Notes: generated by a model not told the origin, from the sequence alone. A stretch of DNA of 64,000 nucleotides from Streptomyces avermitilis MA-4680 = NBRC 14893 (GCF_000009765.2 NC_003155.5:1054001-1118000), one strand, 5' to 3'. Positions 33,683-42,741 are shown, counted from the first letter of the stretch. Numbers and translations are program-made.

Positions 33683-34615
33683 ATGCGGGTGTTCGTGGCG
33701 GGCGGGACCGGGGTCCTGGGACGGCGGCTGGTGCCGCAGCTCGTGGCTCGTGGCCACCAGGTGACGGCCACGACGACGAGCGCAGCCAAACTCGGCCTGG
33801 TGGAGCGCCTGGGTGGCGAGGCGGTGGTGATGGACGGGCTGGACGCGGTGTCCGTCGGTGAGGCGGTGGCGGCCGCCCGGCCGGACGTGATCGTGCACCA
33901 GATGACCGGCATTTCCATGGCGCACGCCGGCAAGCCCGACCTGAAGCATTTCGACCGGTGGTCCGTCCCCACCGTCCGGCTGCGCACCGAGGGGACGGAC
34001 CACCTGTTGGCCGCGGCCGAGGCGACCGGCGTAGCGCACTTCGTCGCGCAGGGATACGCCAACTGGAACGGAATCCGCGAGGGCGGATGGGTGAAGACCG
34101 AGGAGGACGCGCTGGACCTGCACGAGGGGACGGCTGCGTATACGGCGATGGCGGCGCTCCGCCACGTCGAGGACGCGGTTCTCAAGGCCGACGGCGCGGT
34201 GATGCGTTACGGCGCGTTCTACGGACCGGGCGCCACCGACGACCAGCTCGTGCTCGTGCGCAAGCGGCAGTTCCCGCTGGTCGGGGACGGCACCGGCTAC
34301 GCCTCGTGGGTGCATCTCGACGACGCGGCGAGCGCCACGGTCCTGGCCGTGGAGCAGAAGACGAGAGGGGTGTTCAACATCGTCGACGACGAACCGGCCC
34401 CGGAGAGCGAATGGCTGCCCTGGCTGGCGGCGTGCGCGGGGGCGAAGCCGCCGATGCGGGTCCCCAGGTGGCTGGCCCGGCTGCTGGCCGGAGATGTGGT
34501 GGTGACGATGATGACCGAGGGCCGCGGCTTCTCCAACGCCAAGGCCAAGCGGGAGCTCGGCTGGGAGCTGCGCTATCCGTCGTGGCGACAGGGCTTCAAG
34601 GAAGGGCTGTCGTGA
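33683..34615 (+). CDS. NAD(P)-dependent epimerase/dehydratase of an ECF41 unit
   Basis: A 310-residue extended-SDR-like protein beginning MRVFVAGGTGVLGRRLVPQL with the Rossmann GxxGxxG. The usual YxxxK catalytic pair is not obvious: the expected region reads EGTAAYTAMAALRHVEDAVL, so Tyr is followed by no lysine. ECF41 sigma genes are typically linked to a carboxymuconolactone decarboxylase, oxidoreductase or epimerase of this kind, whose role with the sigma factor is unresolved. AGGAAGG eight bases upstream selects the ATG at 33683 over the one at 33677. Its stop overlaps the sigma start by four bases (GTGA). Confidence 0.9.
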   Translation: MRVFVAGGTGVLGRRLVPQLVARGHQVTATTTSAAKLGLVERLGGEAVVMDGLDAVSVGEAVAAARPDVIVHQMTGISMAHAGKPDLKHFDRWSVPTVRLRTEGTDHLLAAAEATGVAHFVAQGYANWNGIREGGWVKTEEDALDLHEGTAAYTAMAALRHVEDAVLKADGAVMRYGAFYGPGATDDQLVLVRKRQFPLVGDGTGYASWVHLDDAASATVLAVEQKTRGVFNIVDDEPAPESEWLPWLAACAGAKPPMRVPRWLARLLAGDVVVTMMTEGRGFSNAKAKRELGWELRYPSWRQGFKEGLS

Positions 34616-35535
34616 CCCGGACCGAGGAGTTCGAAGAGCTGCGGCCGCTGCTGTTCTCCGTCGCCTACCGGATCCTGGGCAGCGTGAGCGAGGCCGAGGA
34701 CGCGGTCCAGGAGACCTGGCTGCGCTACGAGCTCTCCCCGGCCAGGCCCGCGTCAGCCAGGGCGTTCCTGTCGGCCGTGGTCACCCGGGTCTCCATCGAC
34801 GTGCTGCGCTCGGCCCGCATGCGGCGGGAGGAGTACGTCGGGCCGTGGTTCCCCGAGCCACTGCTCACCGACCCCTACGAGGACCCGGAGCAGTCGGCGG
34901 AGCTGGCCGACTCGCTGTCGATGGCGGCCCTGTTGCTGCTGGAGCGGCTCAGCCCGCTCGAGCGGGCGGTCTTCGTGCTGCGGGAGGTGTTCGCCTTCGG
35001 CTTCCCGGAGATCGCCTCGGCGGTGGGCAGGTCGGAGGCGGCGTGCCGCCAGCTCGCGGTGCGGGCGCGCCGCCACATGGACGCGGGCCGGCCCCGGTTC
35101 GAGGCCGACCGCAAGGAGCGCGAGGAGCTCGCCGAGCGGTTCTTCGAGGCCTTGCGGGAGGGGAACGTCGACGGGCTGCGGGAACTCCTCGCCGCCGACG
35201 TGTCGCTGGTCGGGGACGGCGGCGGCAAGGCCCCGCAGTGGGCCAGGGGCTTCTTCGGCGTCGGCCAGGTGTCCCAGATGCTGGCCACCCTCTTCCCGCC
35301 GTTCTTCCGGATCGGCGGCGTCGTGGACCCGCACCAGGTGAACGGTCAGCCGGGCGCGCTCTTCCGCGACCGGGACGGCAAGGTCCTCAACACCTGGACA
35401 CTCGACATCCTCGGCGGGCAGATCCAGGCGATCCGCACGGTGAGCAACCCCGACAAGCTCGGGCACCTGGGCCCCGTGGCGGACGCGTGGGCGGTCCTGC
35501 GCGAAACGCAGCAGGTCCGTCCGGACCCGGAGTGA
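34612..35535 (+). CDS. ECF41-family sigma factor with SnoaL-like C-terminal domain
   Basis: A 307-residue sigma factor: region 2 (about 8-75, AVQETWLRYE), region 4 (about 105-155, LSPLERAVFVLREVFAFGFP and GRSEAACRQLAVRARRHM) and a C-terminal extension with a SnoaL-like fold. The two motifs known to tune activity in ECF41 proteins are exact: DGGGK at 202-206 and NPDKL at 279-283. In this family the extension replaces a separate anti-sigma factor and can both restrain and activate the sigma part. GTG at 34612 overlaps the epimerase stop, so the two are translationally coupled. Confidence 0.95.
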   Translation: MTRTEEFEELRPLLFSVAYRILGSVSEAEDAVQETWLRYELSPARPASARAFLSAVVTRVSIDVLRSARMRREEYVGPWFPEPLLTDPYEDPEQSAELADSLSMAALLLLERLSPLERAVFVLREVFAFGFPEIASAVGRSEAACRQLAVRARRHMDAGRPRFEADRKEREELAERFFEALREGNVDGLRELLAADVSLVGDGGGKAPQWARGFFGVGQVSQMLATLFPPFFRIGGVVDPHQVNGQPGALFRDRDGKVLNTWTLDILGGQIQAIRTVSNPDKLGHLGPVADAWAVLRETQQVRPDPE

Positions 35536-35695
35536 CCCGAAGAGCTCACTGCGCTGCGGACCCGTGGTGCCGGGTGCGGCAGGCGGGCCGGAAAACCCCT
35601 CGGGGAAGCAGCGGCGGCGACGGCTTGCCGCGCCCCGACAAGAAACCAAGCAGCCACAGGTTCAGCGCACCAGAACCAGAACAGGAGAATCGGAC

Positions 35696-36277
35696 ATGAT
35701 CAGGATCGGCATCATCATCGGCAGCACCCGCCCCGGCCGGAACGGCGACCGGGTGGCCCAATGGGTGCGGGATCTGGCGGCTGAACACGCGGGCGACGCC
35801 GCGGACTTCGAGCTCGTGGACCTGAAGGACCACGCGCTGCCGCTGCTCGACGAGCCCGTGCCGGCGGCCATGGCGCCGGGCCGGCAGCCGCACACCCGGC
35901 GATGGGCCGAGCGGATCGGCTCGTGCGACGCCTTCATCGTCGTCACACCCGAGTACAACACCGCCCCGCCCGCCGCCCTGACCAATGCCATCGACTACCT
36001 CTACGAAGAGTGGGGCGGCAAGGCGGTCGCTTACGTCGGCTACGGCATCTTCGGCGCGGTCATGGCCGTACAGAAGCTGCGCGCGCAGGCGGGCCCGTTG
36101 CGAATGGCGGACATCGGGCCTCAGGTGGCGCTGTCGCTACGCGAGGACTTCGTGGCCTTTGCCGACTTCCAGCCGCAGGAACTGCATGTCGCGGAGGTAC
36201 ACGGGCTGGTCGACGAGCTGCTGGCGTGGGCGAAGGCGCTCGGCCCGCTGCGCGCGGCATCCCCGGCTGCTGCCTGA
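35696..36277 (+). CDS. NADPH-dependent FMN reductase
   Basis: A 193-residue flavodoxin-like reductase with GIIIGSTRPGRNGDRVAQWV (FMN phosphate loop) and VVTPEYNTAPPAALTNAIDY (the conserved PEYN block). These enzymes use NADPH to reduce FMN, quinones or azo compounds. CAGGAG ten bases before ATG at 35696 is a good site. It lies 160 bp after the ECF41 gene in the same direction and may be part of its regulon. The C-terminal tail is Ala/Pro-rich. Confidence 0.93.
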   Translation: MIRIGIIIGSTRPGRNGDRVAQWVRDLAAEHAGDAADFELVDLKDHALPLLDEPVPAAMAPGRQPHTRRWAERIGSCDAFIVVTPEYNTAPPAALTNAIDYLYEEWGGKAVAYVGYGIFGAVMAVQKLRAQAGPLRMADIGPQVALSLREDFVAFADFQPQELHVAEVHGLVDELLAWAKALGPLRAASPAAA

Positions 36278-36392
36278 ACGGCGAAAAGCCCATCCCCTAC
36301 AAGTCGAAGCCGCTGTGCGAACGGTGGCGGTCCGTGCCCCGGCCCCGCGCCGGGGTACGGACCGGCCTGTCGGTCCGATCACCGAACCCGCT

Positions 36393-36524
36393 GCCTACTG
36401 CACCGGCAGCAGGACCTGATCTCCATCGTCACCGACCTCCCTCGACCGACCTCCCTCAATCGAGGCGGCGGCTTCGGGTCCCTGCGCAAGTCGCTGGACA
36501 CCACCATCCCCCAGCAAGGAGCTG
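36393..36524 (+). pseudogene. Possible fragment of a serine resolvase
   Basis: The frame reads LHRQQDLISIVTDL, a short insertion, then GGGFGSLRKSLDTTIPQQ. This resembles the Tn3-type resolvase segment ELITLVxxLxxRGIGFRSLxEALDTTTP. It is about 40 codons long and has no catalytic serine. The rest of the 250-bp gap shows no gene. Confidence 0.4.
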
Positions 36525-36527
36525 GCC

Positions 36528-37295
36528 GTGATCGAACACGCCACACACCAGAAGATCGCGCTGATCACCGGGGCGAACAAGGGGATCGGCCGGGCGGCTG
36601 CCGAGCAACTCGCCGCGCTGGGCATGACGGTCCTGATCGGCGCCCGAGACCCACGGCGTGGCGAGGAAGCCGCTGCGGCGTTGCGCGCGGCAGGCGGCAA
36701 CGCGCACCAGGTCACCTTGGACGTCACCGACCAGGCCACCGCCCGGGCGGCCGCACAGCAGATCGACGAGCGCTTCGGCCACCTCGACGTGCTGATCAAC
36801 AACGCCGGCATCACCGGCTCCGGACAGGTCTCACCCGAAGACGCCCACGATCAAGTCCCCAGCTCCGTGAACCTGGACATGGTCCGGGCGGTGTTCGAGA
36901 CCAACGTCTTCGGGGTGATCGCGGTGACCAACGCCATGCTCCCGCTGCTGCGGCGGTCACCGGCGCCGCGGATCGTCAACGTCAGCAGCGCCGCCGGGTC
37001 GCTGACCATCGCCAGTGACCCGGACGGCCCGCTCACGGGGCTGCCGACGTCGGCCGCGTACACGCCCTCCAAGACCGCGCTGAACGCGCTGACCGTGCAA
37101 TACGCCAACGAACTGCGGAAGAACGGCTTTCTCGTCAACGCCGCCGACCCCGGCTACGTCGACACGGAGATCAACAACCACAGCGGGTACCTTACGGTCG
37201 CGCAGGGCGCCGCGGCCCTGGTGCGCCTGGCCACGCTCGGCGCGGACGGGCCGACCGGCGGGTTCTTCAGTGAGGACGGCCCGGTGCCCTGGTGA
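36528..37295 (+). CDS. Short-chain dehydrogenase/reductase (carbonyl-reductase-like)
   Basis: A 255-residue classical SDR: KIALITGANKGIGRAAAEQL (cofactor loop), LDVLINNAGI (NNAG), catalytic Ser in IVNVSSAAGS and the YxxxK pair in SAAYTPSKTALNALTVQY. The NKGIG cofactor loop and the length of the insert after the NNAG motif are like carbonyl reductases of the CBR1/SDR21C type. GTG at 36528 follows AAGGAG. It could belong to the same stress-linked redox cluster as the FMN reductase. Confidence 0.93.
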   Translation: MIEHATHQKIALITGANKGIGRAAAEQLAALGMTVLIGARDPRRGEEAAAALRAAGGNAHQVTLDVTDQATARAAAQQIDERFGHLDVLINNAGITGSGQVSPEDAHDQVPSSVNLDMVRAVFETNVFGVIAVTNAMLPLLRRSPAPRIVNVSSAAGSLTIASDPDGPLTGLPTSAAYTPSKTALNALTVQYANELRKNGFLVNAADPGYVDTEINNHSGYLTVAQGAAALVRLATLGADGPTGGFFSEDGPVPW

Positions 37296-37688
37296 CGGTG
37301 CCCCTGGACAGCGGCGACTACCAGTCCGGCCAGGCCGGTAAACAAGGCCAGATCAATCTCACCGGGATTTCCCGTACCGCAACTACTCACACCCGGTGAG
37401 GCCAGCCGGTTCACGGCAACTGAAGGCCATTCAGCGTGACGGCCGCCCGGCGACCGCAACCAGCGGCCGCGCAAGCGGCACTGGAGCCGGTCAGCGGGCA
37501 CGGGTCGGCGATGATTGGCGAAGTAGACATCATCCTCGGCACTTCGTGAGCCAGTTGGTGATGGCCATGCTGTCTTCGGCGACAGCACGCTGCTCCTGGT
37601 GCCTGAACGCGCGTCACCACGGTGCGCTCCGGGGCAAGACGCAGGCGCTCGCCGCGGCTTCGAAACGAAGTGACCGCTACGGGTATCT
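37296..37688. other. Intergenic region between convergent genes, nothing recognised
   Basis: A 390-bp gap between the SDR and the convergent FAD monooxygenase. No open frame has family-like sequence, and I see no strong terminator hairpin. Confidence 0.4.
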
Positions 37689-38819
37689 CTACCGGTAGTT
37701 GAGCTCGGCGAGTTCGGTGGCGAGTTTCTTGGGCAGGCCCGTGTGGCCGAGCAGGGGAAGCACGATGTTGCGGGCGCCGCGGGCGATGGCGCTGTGGGTG
37801 GTGGCGATGCGGGTCATCCGGTCGGTGAAGGCGACCACCCGCTGGGCGACCGGGCGGCGCCGGGCCTCGTAGCCGTCGAGCTGCCCGGTGGCGAACGCCC
37901 GGCCCAGGGCGTGGCCGTCCTGGATACCGGTGTTCATCCCCTGACCACCGGCGGGGCTGTGCACATGCGCGGCGTCTCCGGCCAGCAGCACACGGCCTAC
38001 CCGGTAGTGGTCGGCGACCCGGTGGTGCACCCGGAAACGTGAGGACCAGGCAAGGCCCGTGACCTTGGCCTGGCCGGGGGCGCGCTCGTCCAACAGCTGC
38101 TGGACGAAGGCGAGGTCGGGGGTGTCCGGAGCGTCGTCCACGGTGGCGACGACCCGGTAGTGGCCGCCGGGGAGCGGGGCGACGACGGTGAGACCCGCGG
38201 TGCCGAAGGTGAGCGACACCTCGCTGGGGCCCGGAGCCCAGTCCATCACGACATCGGCGAGCACGAAGGACTCGCTGTAGGCACTACCGGTGAACCCGAT
38301 GCCCGACGCTTCACGCACAGTGCTGTGCATGCCGTCGGTGCCGACGGCGTACCCGGCGCGCAGCGTCTGCCCGGTGCTCATGGTGAGCGTCACACCGTCC
38401 TCGTCCTGGACGACCGAAGTGACCTCGTGCGGGCGGTGCACATCACCGCCGAGCGCCCGCAGCCGGGCCAGCAGCACACTCTCGGTCTCGTACTGGGGAA
38501 CCATCAGCGTGTACGGGTGGGCTGTGGGCAGCTTGTCGAACGGCACGGTCAGCAGCCGGCGGGAGCCGTCACGGACGGCGAACCGGGTGACCTGGATGCC
38601 GCGCGCGATCAGCTCCTCGGAGGCTCCCAGCTCGTCCAGGACCTCCAGGGTGCGGGCATGCACAACGGCGGCACGCGAGGTGTTCGCGCCCTCCGCCAGC
38701 CGGTCCAGAACGACGAAGTCGATGCCGGAGGCGGCGAGCGTGACGGCGAGCGCAAGGCCCGCGGGGCCGGCGCCGACGATGGCGACCTCGGTGCGGGCGG
38801 GGAGTGGGGTGGTGTCCAT
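37689..38819 (-). CDS. FAD-dependent aromatic monooxygenase
   Basis: A 376-residue PF01494 flavin hydroxylase with VAIVGAGPAGLALAVTLAAS, the DG motif GYAVGTDGMHSTVREA and the GD motif VLLAGDAAHVHSPAGGQGMN then TGIQDGHAL, which is the PheA/RdmE/polyketide-hydroxylase pattern. It lacks the extra thioredoxin-like C-terminal domain of the long members, so it is a short form. It hydroxylates aromatic or polyketide rings with NAD(P)H. It is divergent from a TetR gene, with two matching operators between them. Confidence 0.92.
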   Translation of the reverse strand: MDTTPLPARTEVAIVGAGPAGLALAVTLAASGIDFVVLDRLAEGANTSRAAVVHARTLEVLDELGASEELIARGIQVTRFAVRDGSRRLLTVPFDKLPTAHPYTLMVPQYETESVLLARLRALGGDVHRPHEVTSVVQDEDGVTLTMSTGQTLRAGYAVGTDGMHSTVREASGIGFTGSAYSESFVLADVVMDWAPGPSEVSLTFGTAGLTVVAPLPGGHYRVVATVDDAPDTPDLAFVQQLLDERAPGQAKVTGLAWSSRFRVHHRVADHYRVGRVLLAGDAAHVHSPAGGQGMNTGIQDGHALGRAFATGQLDGYEARRRPVAQRVVAFTDRMTRIATTHSAIARGARNIVLPLLGHTGLPKKLATELAELNYR

Positions 38820-38851
38820 GGCGGAGTCTTCCGTTCACATCCAGACGGAAA

Positions 38852-38936
38852 GCCAACAAGCGTTGGCCTACGTTCGTTGACAGAGTGCCCGGCTCGACAT
38901 TGGAAAGTCAACCGCTGTTGGCCTACGATTGTTGGC
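38852..38936. promoter_or_regulatory. Two composite TetR operators
   Basis: Copy one (38852 on) starts GCCAACAAGCGTTGGC, copy two (38909 on) CAACCGCTGTTGGC. Each is a CAAC-N4-GTTG inverted repeat and each is followed by CCTACG and then a further GTTG. Copies are about 57 bp apart; the second ends right at the TetR start codon, the first about 30 bp before the monooxygenase start. Confidence 0.65.
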
Positions 38937-39518
38937 ATGACGTCGGGTACTGAGATCACCAGCACAGACAAGCGTTCCGACCGGACCAGGGCCGCGATCC
39001 TGCGCGCCGCACGTGAGCGATTCGCCGCCCAGGGCTACGAACGCACCACCATCCGCGCCGTAGCCGCCGACGCCGACATCGACCCCTCGATGGTCATGCG
39101 CTACTTCGGCAACAAGGCACAGCTCTTCGACATGGCGCTGGCCATCGACCTGCGACTGCCGGACCTCACCGCCGTCGCGCCGGACGAGCTGGCACGGGCG
39201 CTGGTGCGGCACTTCCTCGACCGCTGGGAGGGCGACCCGGCCGACGACGCGCTGCTGGTCCTGCTGCGCTCGGCGGTCACCAATGAACATGCCGCGGCCC
39301 GGATGCACGAGATCTTCGCGACCCAGATCGCCCCGTCACTGGCCTCCGCCCTGGGCCCCGAGCTCGCCGCACGCCGGGCCGGCCTGATCTCCTCCCAGCT
39401 CCTCGGCCTCGGGCTGACCCGCTACCTGCTGCGCCTTCCTGCGGTGACCGCACTCACACGGGACGAGATCGAAGACGGCCTCGCGCCGGCCATCAAGGCC
39501 ACTCTTGAGTCGAGCTAG
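38937..39518 (+). CDS. TetR/AcrR-family transcriptional regulator
   Basis: A 193-residue regulator with HTH at about residues 14-60 (RAAILRAARERFAAQGYERT, then ADADIDPSMVMRYFGNKAQL) and a helical C-terminus of the TetR_C_33-like type (LLVLLRSAVTNEHAAARM, GLGLTRYLLR). It most likely represses the divergent monooxygenase and itself through the CAAC-N4-GTTG sites. The start at 38937 directly follows the second operator, so repression at this gene would be by road-block. Confidence 0.93.
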   Translation: MTSGTEITSTDKRSDRTRAAILRAARERFAAQGYERTTIRAVAADADIDPSMVMRYFGNKAQLFDMALAIDLRLPDLTAVAPDELARALVRHFLDRWEGDPADDALLVLLRSAVTNEHAAARMHEIFATQIAPSLASALGPELAARRAGLISSQLLGLGLTRYLLRLPAVTALTRDEIEDGLAPAIKATLESS

Positions 39519-39750
39519 GTCAAAGTCACCGTGGTGGGCGGCGACCAGACATACCCACCGGCCGCCCGGCTCACAGGTCGGGACGCGTCAGCGCCATCGC
39601 CGCCCTCATCGCCGTGCCCATCGTCAGAAGAGCGTCATGAATCGTGCCCCGGACATCAGGTAGCCGCCAACAGCGCGGTCCGCTGCCGCCCCGGGCACTT
39701 CGATGGGACTCGGATATCCGTGTGGTTGCGCACCGAGGGGTGATCGAGCG

Positions 39751-40287
39751 ATGGGCGATGTCGAGGGGCGGCGCATCGTTGCCGGAGTAAGTGGTTCGCT
39801 GGGCAGCCTGGCGGCCTTGCACCGGGCCGCCCACGAGGCCCGTCGTAGCCGCGCCGAGCTGCTGGCCGTACTGGCCTGGGAACCGCCTGGCGGTGATCTC
39901 GCCCACCGGCGATCGCTGCTCGCGTCGCCGGCGACCGACTTTCGGCAGGAGGCGGGCGAGCGACTGCTCGCCGCTCTCCGCACGGCCTTCGGCGACGCGG
40001 GGCCTGGGGTTCCGTTCCAGGGCCTGGTCGCACGGGGCACTCCAGGGCGCGCACTGGTGGAGACCGCGGACCGGGCCGACGACCTCCTCGTGGTCGGCGC
40101 GGGGTACCGCGGGAGGATGCACCGTGCTCTGTTCCCGTCGGTCGCCCGGTACTGCGTCGCCCACGCCGCCTGTCCGGTCCTGGCCGTACCGCCCTCACCC
40201 CTACAGGGCGAGCTCGCCTCCGTGCACCGCCGCATCAGCCTTCGACTGCCGCTCGATGCCCGGGAATTGACGGACGGCAGGCCCTGA
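39751..40287 (+). CDS. Universal stress protein domain
   Basis: A 178-residue single UspA domain. The start VEGRRIVAGVSGSLGSLAAL shows the ATP-binding strand, and LLVVGAGYRGRMHRALFPSV corresponds to the GxxGxxxxxxxxxG(S/T) loop, but with Pro in place of the last Gly; nucleotide binding may be altered. CPVLAVPPSP is the family end; an Arg-rich tail follows. The ATG at 39751 is used, with CCGAGGGG about ten bases upstream. Confidence 0.85.
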   Translation: MGDVEGRRIVAGVSGSLGSLAALHRAAHEARRSRAELLAVLAWEPPGGDLAHRRSLLASPATDFRQEAGERLLAALRTAFGDAGPGVPFQGLVARGTPGRALVETADRADDLLVVGAGYRGRMHRALFPSVARYCVAHAACPVLAVPPSPLQGELASVHRRISLRLPLDARELTDGRP

Positions 40288-40553
40288 CCGGGCGTGCCGG
40301 ACCGGTGGTGTCCCAGAACCGCGCCGGGCACGGTGTCGGGCCGCGGCGCCTCAAGGGTCCTCTTGACGATGTCGTGCGGTCGAACACACAGCCAACTCCG
40401 TGCCGTGTCAGGGTCGCGTTACGGGTCCGGCGCTTCGCGTCAAACATCCGTCAGTGAAGGGGCCCGTCCCCGGACCGGCGGGCATAGCTTCACTGGAGCG
40501 CCCCGGTCAGTCCGACCGAGCGGCGCACACAGCCTTCTTCGAGGAGCAGCACG

Positions 40554-40970
40554 ATGTCTCCAGTCGAGTATTCCGAGGACCCCGAGCCCTCTGAACGCTT
40601 CCCGGCCGGACTTCTCCACGTCCCTGTCCGGTCGGGGCCCGCGGGCTGTACGGCCCGGTTCTTCCGCACCCCCCTGGGCGGCCGTACGGCCGTCGGTTTC
40701 ACCTCGGCGGCGAAGCTCACCGCCACGCTGGGCACGGACCAGGCCTGCATCAGGCTTTCCGAGCCCGCGCTGCGCGCACTCGCCGCACCCCTGGGTGTCA
40801 CGGCCCTCACCGTCGACCCGCCCTTCTCCGCCCCCGCGGCCGACCGCACCGCGGCCACAATCCGTGAGCACGAGAATTCCTGGCGACGCCTGCATCCCCG
40901 GCGCGTCGGTGCCCTGCGGGTGACTGGTGCCGCTGCCGTCGTCGCGTGCCTGAACCTGCTGATCGGCTGA
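40554..40970 (+). CDS. SAV_915-family protein
   Basis: A 138-residue protein of a small family seen almost only in Streptomyces. LLHVPVRSGPAGCTARFFRT and TAVGFTSAAKLTATLGTDQA plus LSEPALRALAAPLGVTALTV are typical of it. The role is unknown; its members often sit next to lysA-like genes. It ends 9 bases before lysA, so the two are one transcription unit. A C-terminal hydrophobic stretch (GAAAVVACLNLLIG) may be a membrane tail. Confidence 0.8.
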   Translation: MSPVEYSEDPEPSERFPAGLLHVPVRSGPAGCTARFFRTPLGGRTAVGFTSAAKLTATLGTDQACIRLSEPALRALAAPLGVTALTVDPPFSAPAADRTAATIREHENSWRRLHPRRVGALRVTGAAAVVACLNLLIG

Positions 40971-40979
40971 GGAGACGCC

Positions 40980-42380
40980 ATGTCAGTTTCTGTTCCGTCG
41001 TCCCTTCCGTCCGCGCTTCCGCCGTCGGTCCCGGCCTTGCCGCCCTCGGATCCCCAGACCCTGTCCCGGCTCCTCGGCGACACCGACGGCCTGTCCGTCT
41101 GGCCCCGCTCCGCACGCCCCGAAGCCGACGGCGACGTCTGTGTCGGCGGTGTCTCCCTCACCGAGGCGGCCGACCGCTTCGGCACCCCCGTGTACGTGCT
41201 CGACGAGCAGGAGGTACGGGAACGCTGCCGTACGTACCGCACGGCGTTCCCCGAAGCCGACGTCGTCTACGCGGCCAAGGCGTTCCTGTGCCGTGCGATG
41301 GCGCACTGGGTGCAGGAGGAGGGCCTCGGCCTGGACGTCTGCTCCGCCGGGGAGCTGGCGCTCGCCGTCACCACCGGCTTCCCGCCGGAGAAGATCGTGA
41401 TGCACGGCAATGCCAAGAGCCCCGAGGACCTGCGCACCGCCCTGCGGCTCGGTGTCGGACGCATCGTCGTGGACAGCGCCTCGGAGATCGCGCGCCTTGC
41501 CGCGATCACACCCTGCGACACCCGCCAGAAGGTCATGGTGCGGGTGGTGCCCGGCATCGCGGCCGGCGGACACACCAAGATACGCACCGGCACCGACGAC
41601 CAGAACTTCGGCCTGTCCCTCACGGACGGATCCGCGCAGCACGCCATCACCCGGATACTGGACCAGCCGCACCTCGAACTCGTCGGCCTGCACTGCCACA
41701 TCGGCTCGCAGATCGCCGCCGTGAAGCCGTACGTCGCCGCCGTGCGGCGCATGGTCGGACTGATGGCCCGGGTAAGGGACCAGCACGGGGTCATCCTGCC
41801 GCAGCTGAACATCGGCGGCGGGCACGCCATCGCCTACCGGCCCGGCGACGAGACCATGAACGTGGGCGTGCTGGCCGGCCGGGTCCGCGCCGAGCTGGAG
41901 GACGGCTGCGCACGGGCCCGACTTCCCGTGCCGCGGCTCACCATCGAACCCGGCCGGGCGGTCGTCGGCCCCGCGGGCGTCGCCGTCTACCGTGTCCTCG
42001 CGGTCAAGCGCACCGGCGAGCACACCTTCGTCGCCGTCGACGGCGGCATGAGCGACAACCCGAGGCCCGCGCTGTACGGAGTGCGGTACGCGCCCCGGCT
42101 CATCGGCCGCCCCTCCTCCGCCCCGTCCCGTTTCGTCACTGTCGTGGGCCGGCACTGCGAGGCGGGCGACGTCCTCGCCGACGGGGTGGCGCTCCCGGGC
42201 GACGTACGCCCCGGGGACCTGCTCGCGGTGCCCGCGGCCGGGGCCTACCACCTGTCCATGACCTCCGGTTACAACCTGGTCGGCCGGCCTCCGGTCGTCG
42301 CGGTGTCCGACGGCATCGCGCGCGTTCTCGTACGGCGTGAATCGCTGGACGACATGAGCCGTCGGGACGTCGGCCTGTAG
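40980..42380 (+). CDS. lysA: Diaminopimelate decarboxylase
   Basis: A 466-residue PLP enzyme of fold type III that converts meso-diaminopimelate to lysine. The PLP lysine is K100 in VVYAAKAFLCRAM; HIGSQ, the glycine loop NIGGGHAIAY and the EPGRAVV block bind the cofactor phosphate; VGRHCEAGDVLADG carries the catalytic Cys of the partner subunit. It is longer at the N-terminus than housekeeping LysA (a Ser/Pro-rich stretch), and in an operon with a SAV_915 protein, so it may be a second, special-purpose copy. Confidence 0.93.
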   Translation: MSVSVPSSLPSALPPSVPALPPSDPQTLSRLLGDTDGLSVWPRSARPEADGDVCVGGVSLTEAADRFGTPVYVLDEQEVRERCRTYRTAFPEADVVYAAKAFLCRAMAHWVQEEGLGLDVCSAGELALAVTTGFPPEKIVMHGNAKSPEDLRTALRLGVGRIVVDSASEIARLAAITPCDTRQKVMVRVVPGIAAGGHTKIRTGTDDQNFGLSLTDGSAQHAITRILDQPHLELVGLHCHIGSQIAAVKPYVAAVRRMVGLMARVRDQHGVILPQLNIGGGHAIAYRPGDETMNVGVLAGRVRAELEDGCARARLPVPRLTIEPGRAVVGPAGVAVYRVLAVKRTGEHTFVAVDGGMSDNPRPALYGVRYAPRLIGRPSSAPSRFVTVVGRHCEAGDVLADGVALPGDVRPGDLLAVPAAGAYHLSMTSGYNLVGRPPVVAVSDGIARVLVRRESLDDMSRRDVGL

Positions 42381-42484
42381 CACCGAGCTCCCACCGCCCG
42401 GCCCCCACCACCCGGCCTCCGCCGAAGCTCCCCCTCGTCGGAGGCCGCTCCACGCATGCCGCCGGCAGCCCGAACGATCCACGG

Positions 42485-42670
42485 TCACGCGCCGCGCGGG
42501 GCCACACGGTCACAGCTGATCAGCACGGCCGACCCGATCGGCACCAGCCCGAGCAGCGCACCCGGCATCGGCTCAGTTCGCCGCGCCCGTTTCACGCGCG
42601 GCTCTCGGAAGGCGGGCACGCCGTTGGCGATGGCCTCCACACCGGTCAACGCCGAGCAGCCGGAGGAGCA
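42485..42670 (-). pseudogene. Fragment of an APC-family permease, downstream copy
   Basis: About 60 codons read SGCSALTGVEAIANGVPAFR then EPRVKRARRTEPMPGALLGL and VPIGSAVLISCDRVAPRG, then stop. This is the same permease segment as in the fragment at 47987-48530. It is fused directly to the kdpE remnant. The N- and C-terminal parts are missing. Confidence 0.65.
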
Positions 42671-42741
42671 CGTGGGCCGCGTCGGCCTTCTCGGAGTTGC
42701 AGATGTTGGCGTGCGCCATCCTCCGGCGCAGGGCCGGCGGA

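Noticed and set aside
33958..34611. In-frame upstream extension of the ECF41 gene
   Set aside because: The frame is open but overlaps the epimerase in another frame and is Arg/Gly-rich; GTG 34612 with the GTGA overlap is the natural start.
39571..39660. Short minus-strand stretch reading DVRGTIHDALLTMGTAMRAA
   Set aside because: Looks slightly coding but is under 30 codons, with no identifiable family, so not called as a remnant.
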